DNA of 64,000 nt, from the NCBI RefSeq assembly GCF_030817475.1, contig NZ_JAUSZJ010000002.1:496001-560000 (forward strand), read 5' to 3'. The notes under the pieces were generated by a model. That model worked only from the letters and a program-made list of their open reading frames with translations, made no database searches and had not been told where the DNA came from. Made by a program: the position numbers and the translations under genes. This DNA is from Streptomyces sp. V2I9 (lineage in GTDB: Bacteria; Actinomycetota; Actinomycetes; Streptomycetales; Streptomycetaceae). Positions within the stretch are counted from its first letter, which is position 1; every line of letters begins with the position of its first letter. Positions 8,619-16,114 of the stretch are shown here, one piece after another.

Positions 8619-9215
8619 ATGACGCCCGAAGAGCTGAGCGCCGCCCGCGGCCGCATCGTCCCCGATGTGGTCGCGGGCGGTCTGCGCGTGCTCTTCTGCG
8701 GCATCAACCCGAGCCTGACGACCGCCGTGACGGGCCATCACTTCGCCCACCCCGGAAACCGGTTCTGGCCGGTCCTGCACCGCTCGGGTTTCACGCCACG
8801 GCAGCTGCGGCCGTCGGAGCAGGCCGAGCTGCCCGGCCTCGGTATCGGCATCACCAACGTCGTGGCGCGGGCCACGGCCCGCGCCGACGAACTGGACGCG
8901 GAGGAGTTCCGCCAGGGTGGAGTCGCCCTGACGGCGAAGGTCGAACGGCTCGCGCCGCAGTGGCTCGCGGTGGTCGGCATCACCGCCTACCGCGCTGCGT
9001 TCGGAGAGCCACGGGCCCGGATCGGCCCCCGGGACCGCACGGTCGGCGGTGCCCGCGTGTGGGCGCTCCCCAACCCCAGCGGCCTCAACGCCCACTGGAC
9101 GGTCGCGGCCATGGCCGAGGAGTACGGCCGCCTCCGGAACGCCGTACTCGACGACCCCGCGCCCGCCCCCTCCCCCGCCGGCCCGCGCACCGGCGACCCG
9201 GACCGCACCGGCTGA
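8619..9215 (+). CDS. mug: G/U mismatch-specific uracil-DNA glycosylase
   Basis: A 198-aa protein with the Mug/TDG family motif GINPSL (about residues 29-34), the FAHPGNRFWPVLHRSGF region and the C-terminal LPNPSGLNAHW loop that inserts into DNA. It removes uracil or related bases opposite guanine. It lies 36 bases downstream of purB in the same direction and could be co-transcribed. The last 25 residues are a Pro-rich tail. Confidence 0.87.
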   Translation: MTPEELSAARGRIVPDVVAGGLRVLFCGINPSLTTAVTGHHFAHPGNRFWPVLHRSGFTPRQLRPSEQAELPGLGIGITNVVARATARADELDAEEFRQGGVALTAKVERLAPQWLAVVGITAYRAAFGEPRARIGPRDRTVGGARVWALPNPSGLNAHWTVAAMAEEYGRLRNAVLDDPAPAPSPAGPRTGDPDRTG

Positions 9216-9345
9216 GCCCTTGGCCGGCCCCGTGCACCTCACCCGGTCGGGTCCGGGTGCTCCGAAGCGCCCCAGGTTGCGGCTCCATACCGGCTTTGAT
9301 CGCTGGATCGCAGGGCACACGGCCAGCGAGTACGATCCGGCAGAC

Positions 9346-9384
9346 ATGCGCACGAGCTGGGAGGACATACCGTGGGTCGGCTGA
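9346..9384 (+). CDS. Possible 12-codon leader peptide overlapping the ROK gene start
   Basis: ATG at 9346 follows a -10-like TACGAT (9331-9336) by nine bases and opens a 12-residue frame (MRTSWEDIPWVG) whose TGA at 9382-9384 lies inside the first codons of the ROK regulator. The GGGAGG that serves the ROK start lies within this mini-frame. It could be a leaderless leader that couples translation, or chance. Confidence 0.25.
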   Translation: MRTSWEDIPWVG

Positions 9385-10529
9385 CCGGTGGGGACCCGTC
9401 CCTGTTGCGGCGGATCAATTCCGCGGTGGTGCTGCACGCTCTCCGGGAGGCCGGCGCGCCGACGCTGACGGACCTCACGCGGATCACCGGGCTGTCGCGG
9501 CCGACGGTCGAAGGGGTCATCGAGGGGTTGTTCGAAGCGGGTCTCGTGGTCGAGGCCGCGGCCGACGAGAGCGAGGCACGGCGTCAGGGACGCCCTGCCC
9601 GGAGGTTCCGCTTCCGGTCCGAGGCGGGGCATCTCCTCGGGGTGGAGATCGGCCCCCACCGGGTGTCGGCGCTCATCTCGGGGCTCGACGGGCGGATCGT
9701 CGGGGCCGCCTCCCGGCTGGTGTCGGAGACGGCGGGCGCGGACGACCGGCTCGACCAGGTACGGGCCGTCGTCGCGGACGTGCTGCGCCGCACCGGGGTG
9801 GCCCGGAGCAGTCTGCGCGCGGTCGGTGTCGGCAGCCCCGGCATCGTGGAGGCCGACGGCACCGTACGGCTGGGCACGGCGCTGCCGGACTGGACCGGCC
9901 TCGCGCTCGGGGAGCGGCTGCGCCGTTCGTTCCGCTGCCCCGTACTCGTGGAGAACGACGCCAACGCGGCCGCCGTGGCGGAGCACTGGAAGGGTGCGGC
10001 CACCGGGACCGACGACGTGGTCTTCGTGCTGGCGGGGCTGAGCCCCGGCGCGGGGTCCCTGATCGGCGGGCGGCTGCACCGGGGGTTCGGCGGGGCCGCC
10101 GGGGAGATCGGCGCTCTGCACCTGCTGGGCCGGGAGGTGACGCCGGAGCATCTGCTGTCGACGACGGACACACCGCTGCACCCGCTGGACGAGCAGGCCG
10201 TGGCCGCGGTGTTCGCCGAGGCCAAGCAGGGTGACGCGGGAGCCCGGGCGGCGGTCGACCGGTTCCTCCAGCGGCTGGTGCACGATGTGGCGGCGCTGGT
10301 GCTGGCGCTCGACCCGGAGCTGGTCGTGGTCGGCGGCTGGGCCGCCGGGCTGGACGGGGTGCTGGAGCCCCTCCGCAGGGAGCTGGCCCGCTACTGCCTG
10401 CGCCCGCCCCGCGTGACGCTGTCGCTGCTCGGGGAGGCCGCCGTGGCGACGGGTGCGCTGCGGCTCGCCCTCGACCACGTCGAGGAGGAACTGTTCGCCG
10501 TCGAGGGGGCCGTGACCGCCCGCCGTTGA
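9372..10529 (+). CDS. ROK-family transcriptional regulator
   Basis: A 385-aa protein with an N-terminal winged helix (residues about 10-60, LTDLTRITGLSRPTVEGVIEGLFEAG) and a ROK sugar-kinase-like domain (about 85-380) containing VENDANAAAVAEHW and the glycine-rich ROK signature. The zinc-binding CxCGxxGCxE motif is missing: the equivalent stretch REVTPEHLLSTTD has no cysteine. Such proteins are usually sugar-responsive repressors. GTG 9372 is chosen because GGGAGG lies seven bases upstream. It is convergent with a GntR regulator; the controlled genes are not evident. Confidence 0.85.
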   Translation: MGRLTGGDPSLLRRINSAVVLHALREAGAPTLTDLTRITGLSRPTVEGVIEGLFEAGLVVEAAADESEARRQGRPARRFRFRSEAGHLLGVEIGPHRVSALISGLDGRIVGAASRLVSETAGADDRLDQVRAVVADVLRRTGVARSSLRAVGVGSPGIVEADGTVRLGTALPDWTGLALGERLRRSFRCPVLVENDANAAAVAEHWKGAATGTDDVVFVLAGLSPGAGSLIGGRLHRGFGGAAGEIGALHLLGREVTPEHLLSTTDTPLHPLDEQAVAAVFAEAKQGDAGARAAVDRFLQRLVHDVAALVLALDPELVVVGGWAAGLDGVLEPLRRELARYCLRPPRVTLSLLGEAAVATGALRLALDHVEEELFAVEGAVTARR

Positions 10530-10573
10530 GCGGCCGTACCCGGTCGAGCACGGGAGCCACGCGGGGCGGAACG

Positions 10574-10627
10574 CGCACGCCCACCGCTGTTCGACGGCCG
10601 GAGTCGTCGGTGGGCGGCGGGCGTGCG
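10574..10627. terminator. Imperfect hairpin between the convergent ROK and GntR genes
   Basis: CGCACGCCCACCG (10574-10586) pairs with CGGTGGGC...GGGCGTGCG (10608-10627) with a few unpaired bases on the right arm. It sits between two convergent genes and probably serves both. Confidence 0.4.
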
Positions 10628-10647
10628 GGGCCGGGTGGGCCGGTGCG

Positions 10648-11418
10648 TCAGGAAGCCTGGCGCTCGGGCTGCTCGTCGTGGCTGATCTCCAGCGCGCCGG
10701 AGTCCCCGAAGGTGAGCCGGCAGGTGTCCGCGCGGTAGGTGGCGACGGAGACGGCCGCCGTCCCGTCCGCGGTGAGGTAGCGCGTGGTGACGACGAGGAC
10801 GGGGGCGCCGGGGAGCCGGTCCAGCTCCTTGGCGTCGTCCGCCCGCGCGGAGCCGAGTTCCACGGAGCGGTCCTGGCCCCGCAGGCCGAGCCGGTGCAGC
10901 TCGCGCAGCACGCTCCGGGCCCGCACCGGGCCGGTCGGGGCCTCGATGGCGGAGAGGTCGGGCACGGAGGAGGCGGGGATGTAGAGCAGCTCCGCCGCGA
11001 CCACCTGGCCCTGGGTCTCACGGATGCGGCGCACCACGTGCACCGGTTCGGCGGGGTCCGTCCCGAGCATCACCGCGACCGCCGCCGGGGCCTTGGCCAT
11101 GGTGCTGTCGACGGGCTGCCAGGCCTCGCCGCCGACGCCGCCGACCCACTCGCGCTGGGCGGTGGAGACGGCGACGCCCACGCGCGGCGGGGCGACGGTC
11201 GTCCCGACGCCGCGGCGGCGCTGCAGCCTGCCTTCCAGTTCGAGCTGCTCCAGGGCCTGCCGGAGCGTGGCGCGCGCGACACCGAACCGAGCGGCGAGGT
11301 CCCGCTCGTTGGGCAGGATCTCCCCCACCGCAAAGTCCGAGTCGAGTGCCTCACTGAGCACGGTCTTGAGGTGCCAGTACTTCGGCTCCTGTACCGATTC
11401 CAGCTGCGTGGTCCCCAC
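10648..11418 (-). CDS. GntR-family (HutC/DasR-type) transcriptional regulator with UTRA domain
   Basis: A 256-aa protein: a GntR winged helix at about residues 12-78 (LPNERDLAARFGVARATLRQ) and a UTRA effector domain at about 95-245. This is the HutC subfamily that includes DasR, whose ligands are often phosphosugars. It lies head-to-tail against the ROK regulator. Its own promoter contains a DasR-like palindrome over the -35 box, so autoregulation or control by DasR itself is likely. The effector and regulon cannot be read here. Confidence 0.85.
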   Translation of the reverse strand: MGTTQLESVQEPKYWHLKTVLSEALDSDFAVGEILPNERDLAARFGVARATLRQALEQLELEGRLQRRRGVGTTVAPPRVGVAVSTAQREWVGGVGGEAWQPVDSTMAKAPAAVAVMLGTDPAEPVHVVRRIRETQGQVVAAELLYIPASSVPDLSAIEAPTGPVRARSVLRELHRLGLRGQDRSVELGSARADDAKELDRLPGAPVLVVTTRYLTADGTAAVSVATYRADTCRLTFGDSGALEISHDEQPERQAS

Positions 11419-11463
11419 CCTGTCCTCCGCAATCGCCCAGCGTCTTTTCCGCGACGTTATTTA

Positions 11464-11542
11464 TTAAAGGTTCCTGCCTTAAGTGGAGACCCTAGGACGG
11501 CATACCCCCTTGGTCAAGACCAATACTTATTCCGTAACGGAA
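11464..11542 (-). promoter_or_regulatory. GntR promoter with dre-like operator and two further palindromes
   Basis: On the minus strand TTGACC (11517-11512), a 17-bp spacer and TAGGGT (11494-11489) form a good vegetative promoter. The palindrome TTGGTCAAGACCAA (11510-11523) overlaps the -35 and differs by one base from the TGGTCTAGACCA core of the DasR-responsive element as I recall it. Two other inverted repeats flank it: TTAAAGG-N6-CCTTAA (11464-11482) and TTCCGT-A-ACGGAA (11530-11542). The remainder of 11419-11694 shows no gene. Confidence 0.55.
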
Positions 11543-11694
11543 CGAAACGGAACTCTGGCGCAGAGCGTTCACACGACGTTCGCGCCGCCGTGAGGCGGAA
11601 GCAGCACGGAGCCCCGGCGCCACGGTGGACGACGGGGCTCCGACCAGGGACTCGGCGACCTGCGGGGGCCGTGAGGGCGCGGGGAGGCCGACGG

Positions 11695-12579
11695 TTATCC
11701 GATGGGCAATCCGGCAAGCTTGTCCGGATTGCGAATGATATAGGCGCATTGAATGACACCTTGGCCGACTTCGATCTGAAAAACGGCGTCGGGCTTGCCT
11801 CCGACGAGGTAGACCACGGCGGGCCCGCCGTTGAGCTCCACGATGCGGATCTCCCCGCCGGGGCCGAGTTCCCCCATCACCGCGAAGAGGAAGCGGCCCA
11901 CCTTGTCGGCGGTCTCGATGATCCGCCGCGGGGCCTTCGCCTTGCCGCCGCTGTCACTGACGAGCCGGACGTCCGGCGCCAGCAGTTCGAGCAGCGGCCC
12001 GATGGCGCCTCCGGAGGCGGCGGCCAGGAAGCGTTCGGTCAGGTCGCGCCGCTCGGCGGGGTCCACGTCGTAGCGCGGCCTGCGCTCCTCCACATGCCGC
12101 CGCGCCCGGCCGCCGAGCTGCCGGACGGCCGCTTCGGTGCGGTCCAGGGCGGCGGCGATCTCGGAGTACGGGAATCCGAACGCCTCCCGGAGCACGAACA
12201 CCGCGCGCTCCAGCGGGGAGAGCGATTCGAGGACGACCAGGACGGCGAACGAGACGGAGTCGGCGAGGACGGCGCGTTCCGCGGTGTCGGGCACGGCGGG
12301 GCCGAAGTCCGTGACCAGCGGCTCCGGCAGCCAGGGCCCTGGGTACGACTCCCGGCGCGACGCGAGGTGCCGGAGCCGGTCGAGGGCCAGCCGGGTGGTG
12401 ATCCGCACCAGGTACGCCCGCGGCTCCCGGACGTCCTCACGGGCCGCCGCCGACCACCTCAGCCACGCCTCCTGGACCACGTCCTCGGCGTCGGCGACCC
12501 GGCCCAGCATGCGGTAGGCGACCCCGGTGAGAACAGGACGGTGTTCCTCGAAGAGCTCGGTCGCGGCGTCGGCGGTCAT
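11695..12579 (-). CDS. ECF41-type RNA polymerase sigma factor (SigJ-like)
   Basis: A 294-aa ECF sigma factor with a fused C-terminal SnoaL-like domain. Sigma2 (about residues 8-75), the inter-domain WLPEP motif (about 82-86) and sigma4 (LSPLERAVFVLREAFGFPYSEIA) are followed by the SnoaL domain and the terminal NPDKL motif. WLPEP and NPDKL are hallmarks of ECF41, in which the C-terminal extension replaces an anti-sigma factor. The start is placed at ATG 12579 (MTADAATELFEEHRPVL); a GTG nine codons upstream is an alternative. ECF41 genes often sit next to their targets, and here a divergent alpha/beta hydrolase is adjacent. Confidence 0.88.
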   Translation of the reverse strand: MTADAATELFEEHRPVLTGVAYRMLGRVADAEDVVQEAWLRWSAAAREDVREPRAYLVRITTRLALDRLRHLASRRESYPGPWLPEPLVTDFGPAVPDTAERAVLADSVSFAVLVVLESLSPLERAVFVLREAFGFPYSEIAAALDRTEAAVRQLGGRARRHVEERRPRYDVDPAERRDLTERFLAAASGGAIGPLLELLAPDVRLVSDSGGKAKAPRRIIETADKVGRFLFAVMGELGPGGEIRIVELNGGPAVVYLVGGKPDAVFQIEVGQGVIQCAYIIRNPDKLAGLPIG

Positions 12580-12661
12580 CGCTCCATCCCAGCCCACGCG
12601 CCCCACGCTGTCCAGCCGGTATCGCCCTGCCTCTTGAACTCCGCGCTACCCGGCGGTAATT

Positions 12662-12701
12662 CTTGTTGACAAGATGTCTACCCACCCCAGGGAGCAGCAC
12701 C
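12662..12701 (+). promoter_or_regulatory. Upstream region of the alpha/beta hydrolase with inverted repeat
   Basis: CTTGT-TG-ACAAG (12662-12673) is an inverted repeat whose centre includes TTGACA (12666-12671). A ribosome site, AGGGAG, follows at 12689-12694. The repeat could be an operator for a MarR/TetR-type regulator. I see no clear match to the ECF41 promoter consensus. Confidence 0.3.
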
Positions 12702-13532
12702 ATGACGACCACGGTCTCCTTCACCGCCGCGACGGCCGTCGGCCCCCGCGAGGTCTCGGTCGCGTACGAACGGACCGGCTCCGGTGAACCGCTGCTGCTC
12801 ATCCACGGCATCGGGCACCACCTTCAGGCGTGGGACCCGGTCACCCGCATCCTGGCCGCCGACCGCGAGGTGATAGCCGTCGACCTGCCCGGCTTCGGCG
12901 CCTCCCCCGCCCTGCCGGACGGAGTCCCGTACGACCTCCCGACCGTCGCCTCGGTGCTCGGGGCGTTCTGCGCCGAACTCGGCCTGGACCGCCCCCATGT
13001 GGCGGGCAACTCGCTGGGCGGCCTGCTCGCGCTGGAGCTCGGCCGTACCGGAGTGGTGCGGTCGGTGACCGCGCTCTCCCCGGCGGGCTTCTGGAACGAG
13101 CCCGAGCGCCGCTATGCCTTCGGCACGCTGCGGGCGATGCGCCGGGCCGCGCTGGCGATGCCGCTGCCGGTGATCGAGCGCCTGTCGCGCAGCGCGGCCG
13201 GCCGGGCGGTTCTCACCAGCACCATCTACGCCCGGCCCGGCAGGCGTTCACCGGAGGCCGTCGTCGCCGAGACGCTCGCCCTGCGCGAGGCGACCGGCTT
13301 CCACGCCACCATGGCGGCCGGCCGGGGCGTGTCCTTCGACCTCGGCGTGAAGGGCGTCCCCGTCACCGTCGCCTGGGGCACCGGCGACCGCATCCTGCTG
13401 CGCAGGCAGGGGATCCGCGCCAAGCGGGCGCTGCCCGACGCCCGGCTCGTCCGGCTGCCCGGCTGCGGACACGTCCCGATGAACGACGACCCGGCGCTGG
13501 TGTCCCGCGTCATCCTGGACACCAGCCGCTGA
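12702..13532 (+). CDS. Alpha/beta-fold hydrolase
   Basis: A 276-aa alpha/beta hydrolase. The oxyanion HG motif is in LLIHGIGHH (about residues 33-41), the nucleophile elbow is GNSLGG (about 105-110), the acid is in WGTGDR (about 228) and the catalytic His is in GCGHVP (about 256). The substrate is unknown; a haloalkane dehalogenase, esterase or C-C hydrolase is possible. It has a good AGGGAG ribosome site and is divergent from the ECF41 sigma gene. Its 3' end is overlapped by the antisense tail of the downstream transporter gene. Confidence 0.85.
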   Translation: MTTTVSFTAATAVGPREVSVAYERTGSGEPLLLIHGIGHHLQAWDPVTRILAADREVIAVDLPGFGASPALPDGVPYDLPTVASVLGAFCAELGLDRPHVAGNSLGGLLALELGRTGVVRSVTALSPAGFWNEPERRYAFGTLRAMRRAALAMPLPVIERLSRSAAGRAVLTSTIYARPGRRSPEAVVAETLALREATGFHATMAAGRGVSFDLGVKGVPVTVAWGTGDRILLRRQGIRAKRALPDARLVRLPGCGHVPMNDDPALVSRVILDTSR

Positions 13533-14462
13533 CCCGAGCCGCCGGGAGGACCGGCCGGAGCGCGGGTTTCCGGGGGTCGGCCTGCGGCCGAGGACACCGG
13601 AACCGTACGCCACCCCGGCGCCGACCAGAAGGCTTCCCGCGCCCTGGGCGAGGCCGTACGTCCCGGCCCCGACCAGGGGTGCGGTGAGGGCTGCGGAGAC
13701 CGGGATCAAGCCGGAGAAGAGCGTGGCGCGCTCCGCCCCGACGCGCTGGATGCCGCTGTACCAGCAGACGAATCCGATCACGGTGACGACGGCGGCCTGC
13801 CACAGCAGCGCCGCCGCCTCACCTCCGGTCGGGACCCGCAGGAATGAGCCGCCGTCCATCAGCAGACCGAGGAGCGCCGACTCGGCGGCGGCCACGCCGC
13901 ACACCGTCGCGGAGAGCAGTTTCGGGCCGAGCGGGCGCAGCACGGGGACGGCGAGGACCGCGAAGCCGACCTCGCCGGCGAGCGCGCCGACCGAGAACAG
14001 CACGCCCGCCGGGTCGGTACGGCCCCAGCCCTGGACGGTGAACGCCCCGGCGGCGACGAGGCCGGCCGCGTACAGCGTGACGCGGGACGGGCGACGGCGT
14101 TCCAGCAGCGGGACGAGCACACCGACCACGATCGGCGCACAGCCGACGAACACCCCTGGAACGGCAGGCTCCGCCGACCGCTCGGCGGCCAGGACCGCCA
14201 GGTTGAACCCGACCATGCCCACGGCGGCGAGCAGCGCGATCCGCCCCCGCTGACGGCGGGTGAGGCGCCGGAGCCGCTCGACGGCGGGGTCGGCGGCGCC
14301 CCGCAGCAGCGGGACGAGCAGGAGTGCGGCGAGACCGTAGCGGAGGGCCTGGCCGCCCGCGAACGGGTAGTCGCCGAGGACGCTGTTGGCGGTGAAGGAT
14401 GCCCCCACCAGCACGCACGCGAAGGCCGCGAGGAGAGCCCCGCGCAGAGAGGTTGCGTTCAT
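13248..14462 (-). CDS. EamA/DMT-family transporter with anomalous C-terminal extension
   Basis: A frame of 404 codons starting at ATG 14462. Residues 1 to about 290 form a ten-helix DMT exporter with two EamA repeats (GALLAAFACVLVGASFTANS; ERATLFSGLIPVSAALTAPL). Normal family members end near here. The remaining ~115 residues are hydrophilic and run antisense through the last 285 bases of the convergent alpha/beta hydrolase, so the natural stop was probably lost by a small indel around 13600. A -10-like TAGCGT (minus strand, 14475-14470) seven bases before the ATG suggests a leaderless mRNA. It is divergent from a MocR regulator, its probable controller. Confidence 0.7.
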   Translation of the reverse strand: MNATSLRGALLAAFACVLVGASFTANSVLGDYPFAGGQALRYGLAALLLVPLLRGAADPAVERLRRLTRRQRGRIALLAAVGMVGFNLAVLAAERSAEPAVPGVFVGCAPIVVGVLVPLLERRRPSRVTLYAAGLVAAGAFTVQGWGRTDPAGVLFSVGALAGEVGFAVLAVPVLRPLGPKLLSATVCGVAAAESALLGLLMDGGSFLRVPTGGEAAALLWQAAVVTVIGFVCWYSGIQRVGAERATLFSGLIPVSAALTAPLVGAGTYGLAQGAGSLLVGAGVAYGSGVLGRRPTPGNPRSGRSSRRLGSAAGVQDDAGHQRRVVVHRDVSAAGQPDEPGVGQRPLGADPLPAQQDAVAGAPGDGDGDALHAEVEGHAPAGRHGGVEAGRLAQGERLGDDGLR

Positions 14463-14469
14463 GGGGCCG

Positions 14470-14503
14470 ACGCTAGGGTCGCCCGCGGACCGGTTTAAGG
14501 TCC
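14470..14503. promoter_or_regulatory. Divergent EamA/MocR promoter region
   Basis: Only 47 bases separate the two start codons. Leftward TAGCGT (14475-14470) and rightward TAAGGT (14496-14501) are both at leaderless spacing from their genes. GGACC-GGTTTAA-GGTCC (14487-14503) is an inverted repeat overlapping the MocR -10 and is the likely MocR binding site. Confidence 0.5.
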
Positions 14504-14509
14504 ACTTCC

Positions 14510-15982
14510 ATGACGTCTTCGGGGACCAATCCGCCGCGCCCACCGGCGGAACGTCTCTCTCCGGCCTGGGAGTTGCTGCTCCCCGCCGCTGCCGCACCGG
14601 CGCGCGGGCGGGGGCGGGCGCTCAGGGCCGCGCTCCGGGACGCGGTCCGCTCCGGCCGCCTGGCGGCCGGCACCCGACTGCCCGCCAGCCGTGAACTCGC
14701 CGCCGATCTGGGGGTGTCGCGCGGGCTGGTCACCGAGGCGTACGAGCAGCTGACCGCCGAGGGGTACCTGCGCAGCGGGCGCGGGGCGGGCACCTGGGTG
14801 AGCGAGGGGGTACGCGCGGCGGAGCGGCCCGTGCGCGACCGTGCGCCGCGCACGGCGGGCGCGCGGTACGACTTCCGGCCCGGCACCCCCGACCTGTCCC
14901 TCTTCCCGCGCGGCGCGTGGAACGCCGCGCAGCGGTCGGTGCTCGGCCGCATGCCGCACGGAGCGCTGGGCTACCCCGACCCGCGCGGACTGCCGGAGCT
15001 GCGCGAAGCGCTGGCAGATCTGCTCGCCCGGCGTCGGGGCGTGGTGGCCGATCCGGAGCGTGTGGTGGTCTGCTCGGGGGTGGCGCAGGCGACGACGCTG
15101 CTCGGCTTCGTGCTCCGGGACGAGGGCGTGGTCGCGGTCGGGGTGGAGGATCCGGGCAGCCCGGAGCATGCGGCGCTGTTCGCGGCGACCGGTCTGGACG
15201 CGGTCCCGCTCCCCCTCGACGACGAGGGTCTCGCCCTCGCACCCCTGGAGCGCTCCGGCGTGGGGGCGGTGGTGACCACGCCCGCGCACCAGTTCCCCAC
15301 CGGAATCGGCTACTCCGCGCGGCGTCGCGGTGAGCTGCTGGACTGGGCGCGGCGGGCGGACGCCGTGATCATGGAGGACGACTACGACGGGGACTTCCGG
15401 TACGACCGGGAACCGGTGGGAGCCCTCCAGGGGCTGGATCCCGAGCGGGTCGTGTACACCGGTTCGGTGAGCAAGTCGCTGGCACCCGGTCTGCGGCTCG
15501 GCTGGCTGGTCGCCCCTGCCGCGCTCACCGAGCGCGTCGTCGCCCGCAAACGGACCATGGACCTCGGCAACCCGGTGCTCGACCAGGCGGTTCTGGCCGA
15601 TCTCGTCGCGCGCGGCGGCTACGACCGGCAGTTGCGGCGCTGTCAGCGGGCCTACCGGGAGCGTCGGGACGCGATGGTGGCCGCGCTCGACGAGCACTTC
15701 CCCGGCACAGCGGTCAGCGGTATCGCGGCGGGGCTGCACGTCATCGCCCGGCTGCCCGCGCGGTACGGCCCCGAAGACGTCTTCCTGGAGCGGGCGGCCT
15801 CGGCGGGCATCGCGCTGCGGCCGCTGCGCGACTGCGGAACGGCCGGCGCGGAGGACGGCACGCTGCCGCTCGTCCTGGGATACGCCCATCTCGCCCCCGC
15901 CGCCATCGCGCGGGGAGTCGCCGCGCTGGCGGCGGCGGTGCGCTCCGGCCGGTCCGGCCCCGGCCGGCCGGACGGGCCCTGA
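14510..15982 (+). CDS. MocR-family regulator (GntR-aminotransferase fusion, PdxR-like)
   Basis: A 490-aa fusion: a GntR winged helix at about residues 35-100 (LPASRELAADLGVSRGLVTEAYEQL), a linker and a fold-type-I aminotransferase domain from about 120 to the end. The PLP lysine is in GSVSKSLAPGLRLGW (about residue 323) and the Asp of EDDYDGDF is conserved. MocR proteins bind PLP and regulate vitamin B6, GABA or amino-acid genes. Here the divergent EamA exporter is the obvious target. There is no ribosome site; TAAGGT lies eight bases upstream of the ATG. Confidence 0.9.
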   Translation: MTSSGTNPPRPPAERLSPAWELLLPAAAAPARGRGRALRAALRDAVRSGRLAAGTRLPASRELAADLGVSRGLVTEAYEQLTAEGYLRSGRGAGTWVSEGVRAAERPVRDRAPRTAGARYDFRPGTPDLSLFPRGAWNAAQRSVLGRMPHGALGYPDPRGLPELREALADLLARRRGVVADPERVVVCSGVAQATTLLGFVLRDEGVVAVGVEDPGSPEHAALFAATGLDAVPLPLDDEGLALAPLERSGVGAVVTTPAHQFPTGIGYSARRRGELLDWARRADAVIMEDDYDGDFRYDREPVGALQGLDPERVVYTGSVSKSLAPGLRLGWLVAPAALTERVVARKRTMDLGNPVLDQAVLADLVARGGYDRQLRRCQRAYRERRDAMVAALDEHFPGTAVSGIAAGLHVIARLPARYGPEDVFLERAASAGIALRPLRDCGTAGAEDGTLPLVLGYAHLAPAAIARGVAALAAAVRSGRSGPGRPDGP

Positions 15983-16114
15983 CGACGGGCGCCGTTCACC
16001 CGAGGTTGGGGCTCCGGCCTCCGCGGGACGCTAGGCATGGGCCGAGACCGGCGCCGGTCCCCGGGTCCTCCCGCGGACGGCGCTCCGCCCGACCTTCTCC
16101 CTGGAGGCGCTTCG

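Noticed and set aside
7458..11021. 1187-codon open frame on the minus strand
   Set aside because: It runs antisense to purB, mug and the ROK gene, all of which have clear motifs.
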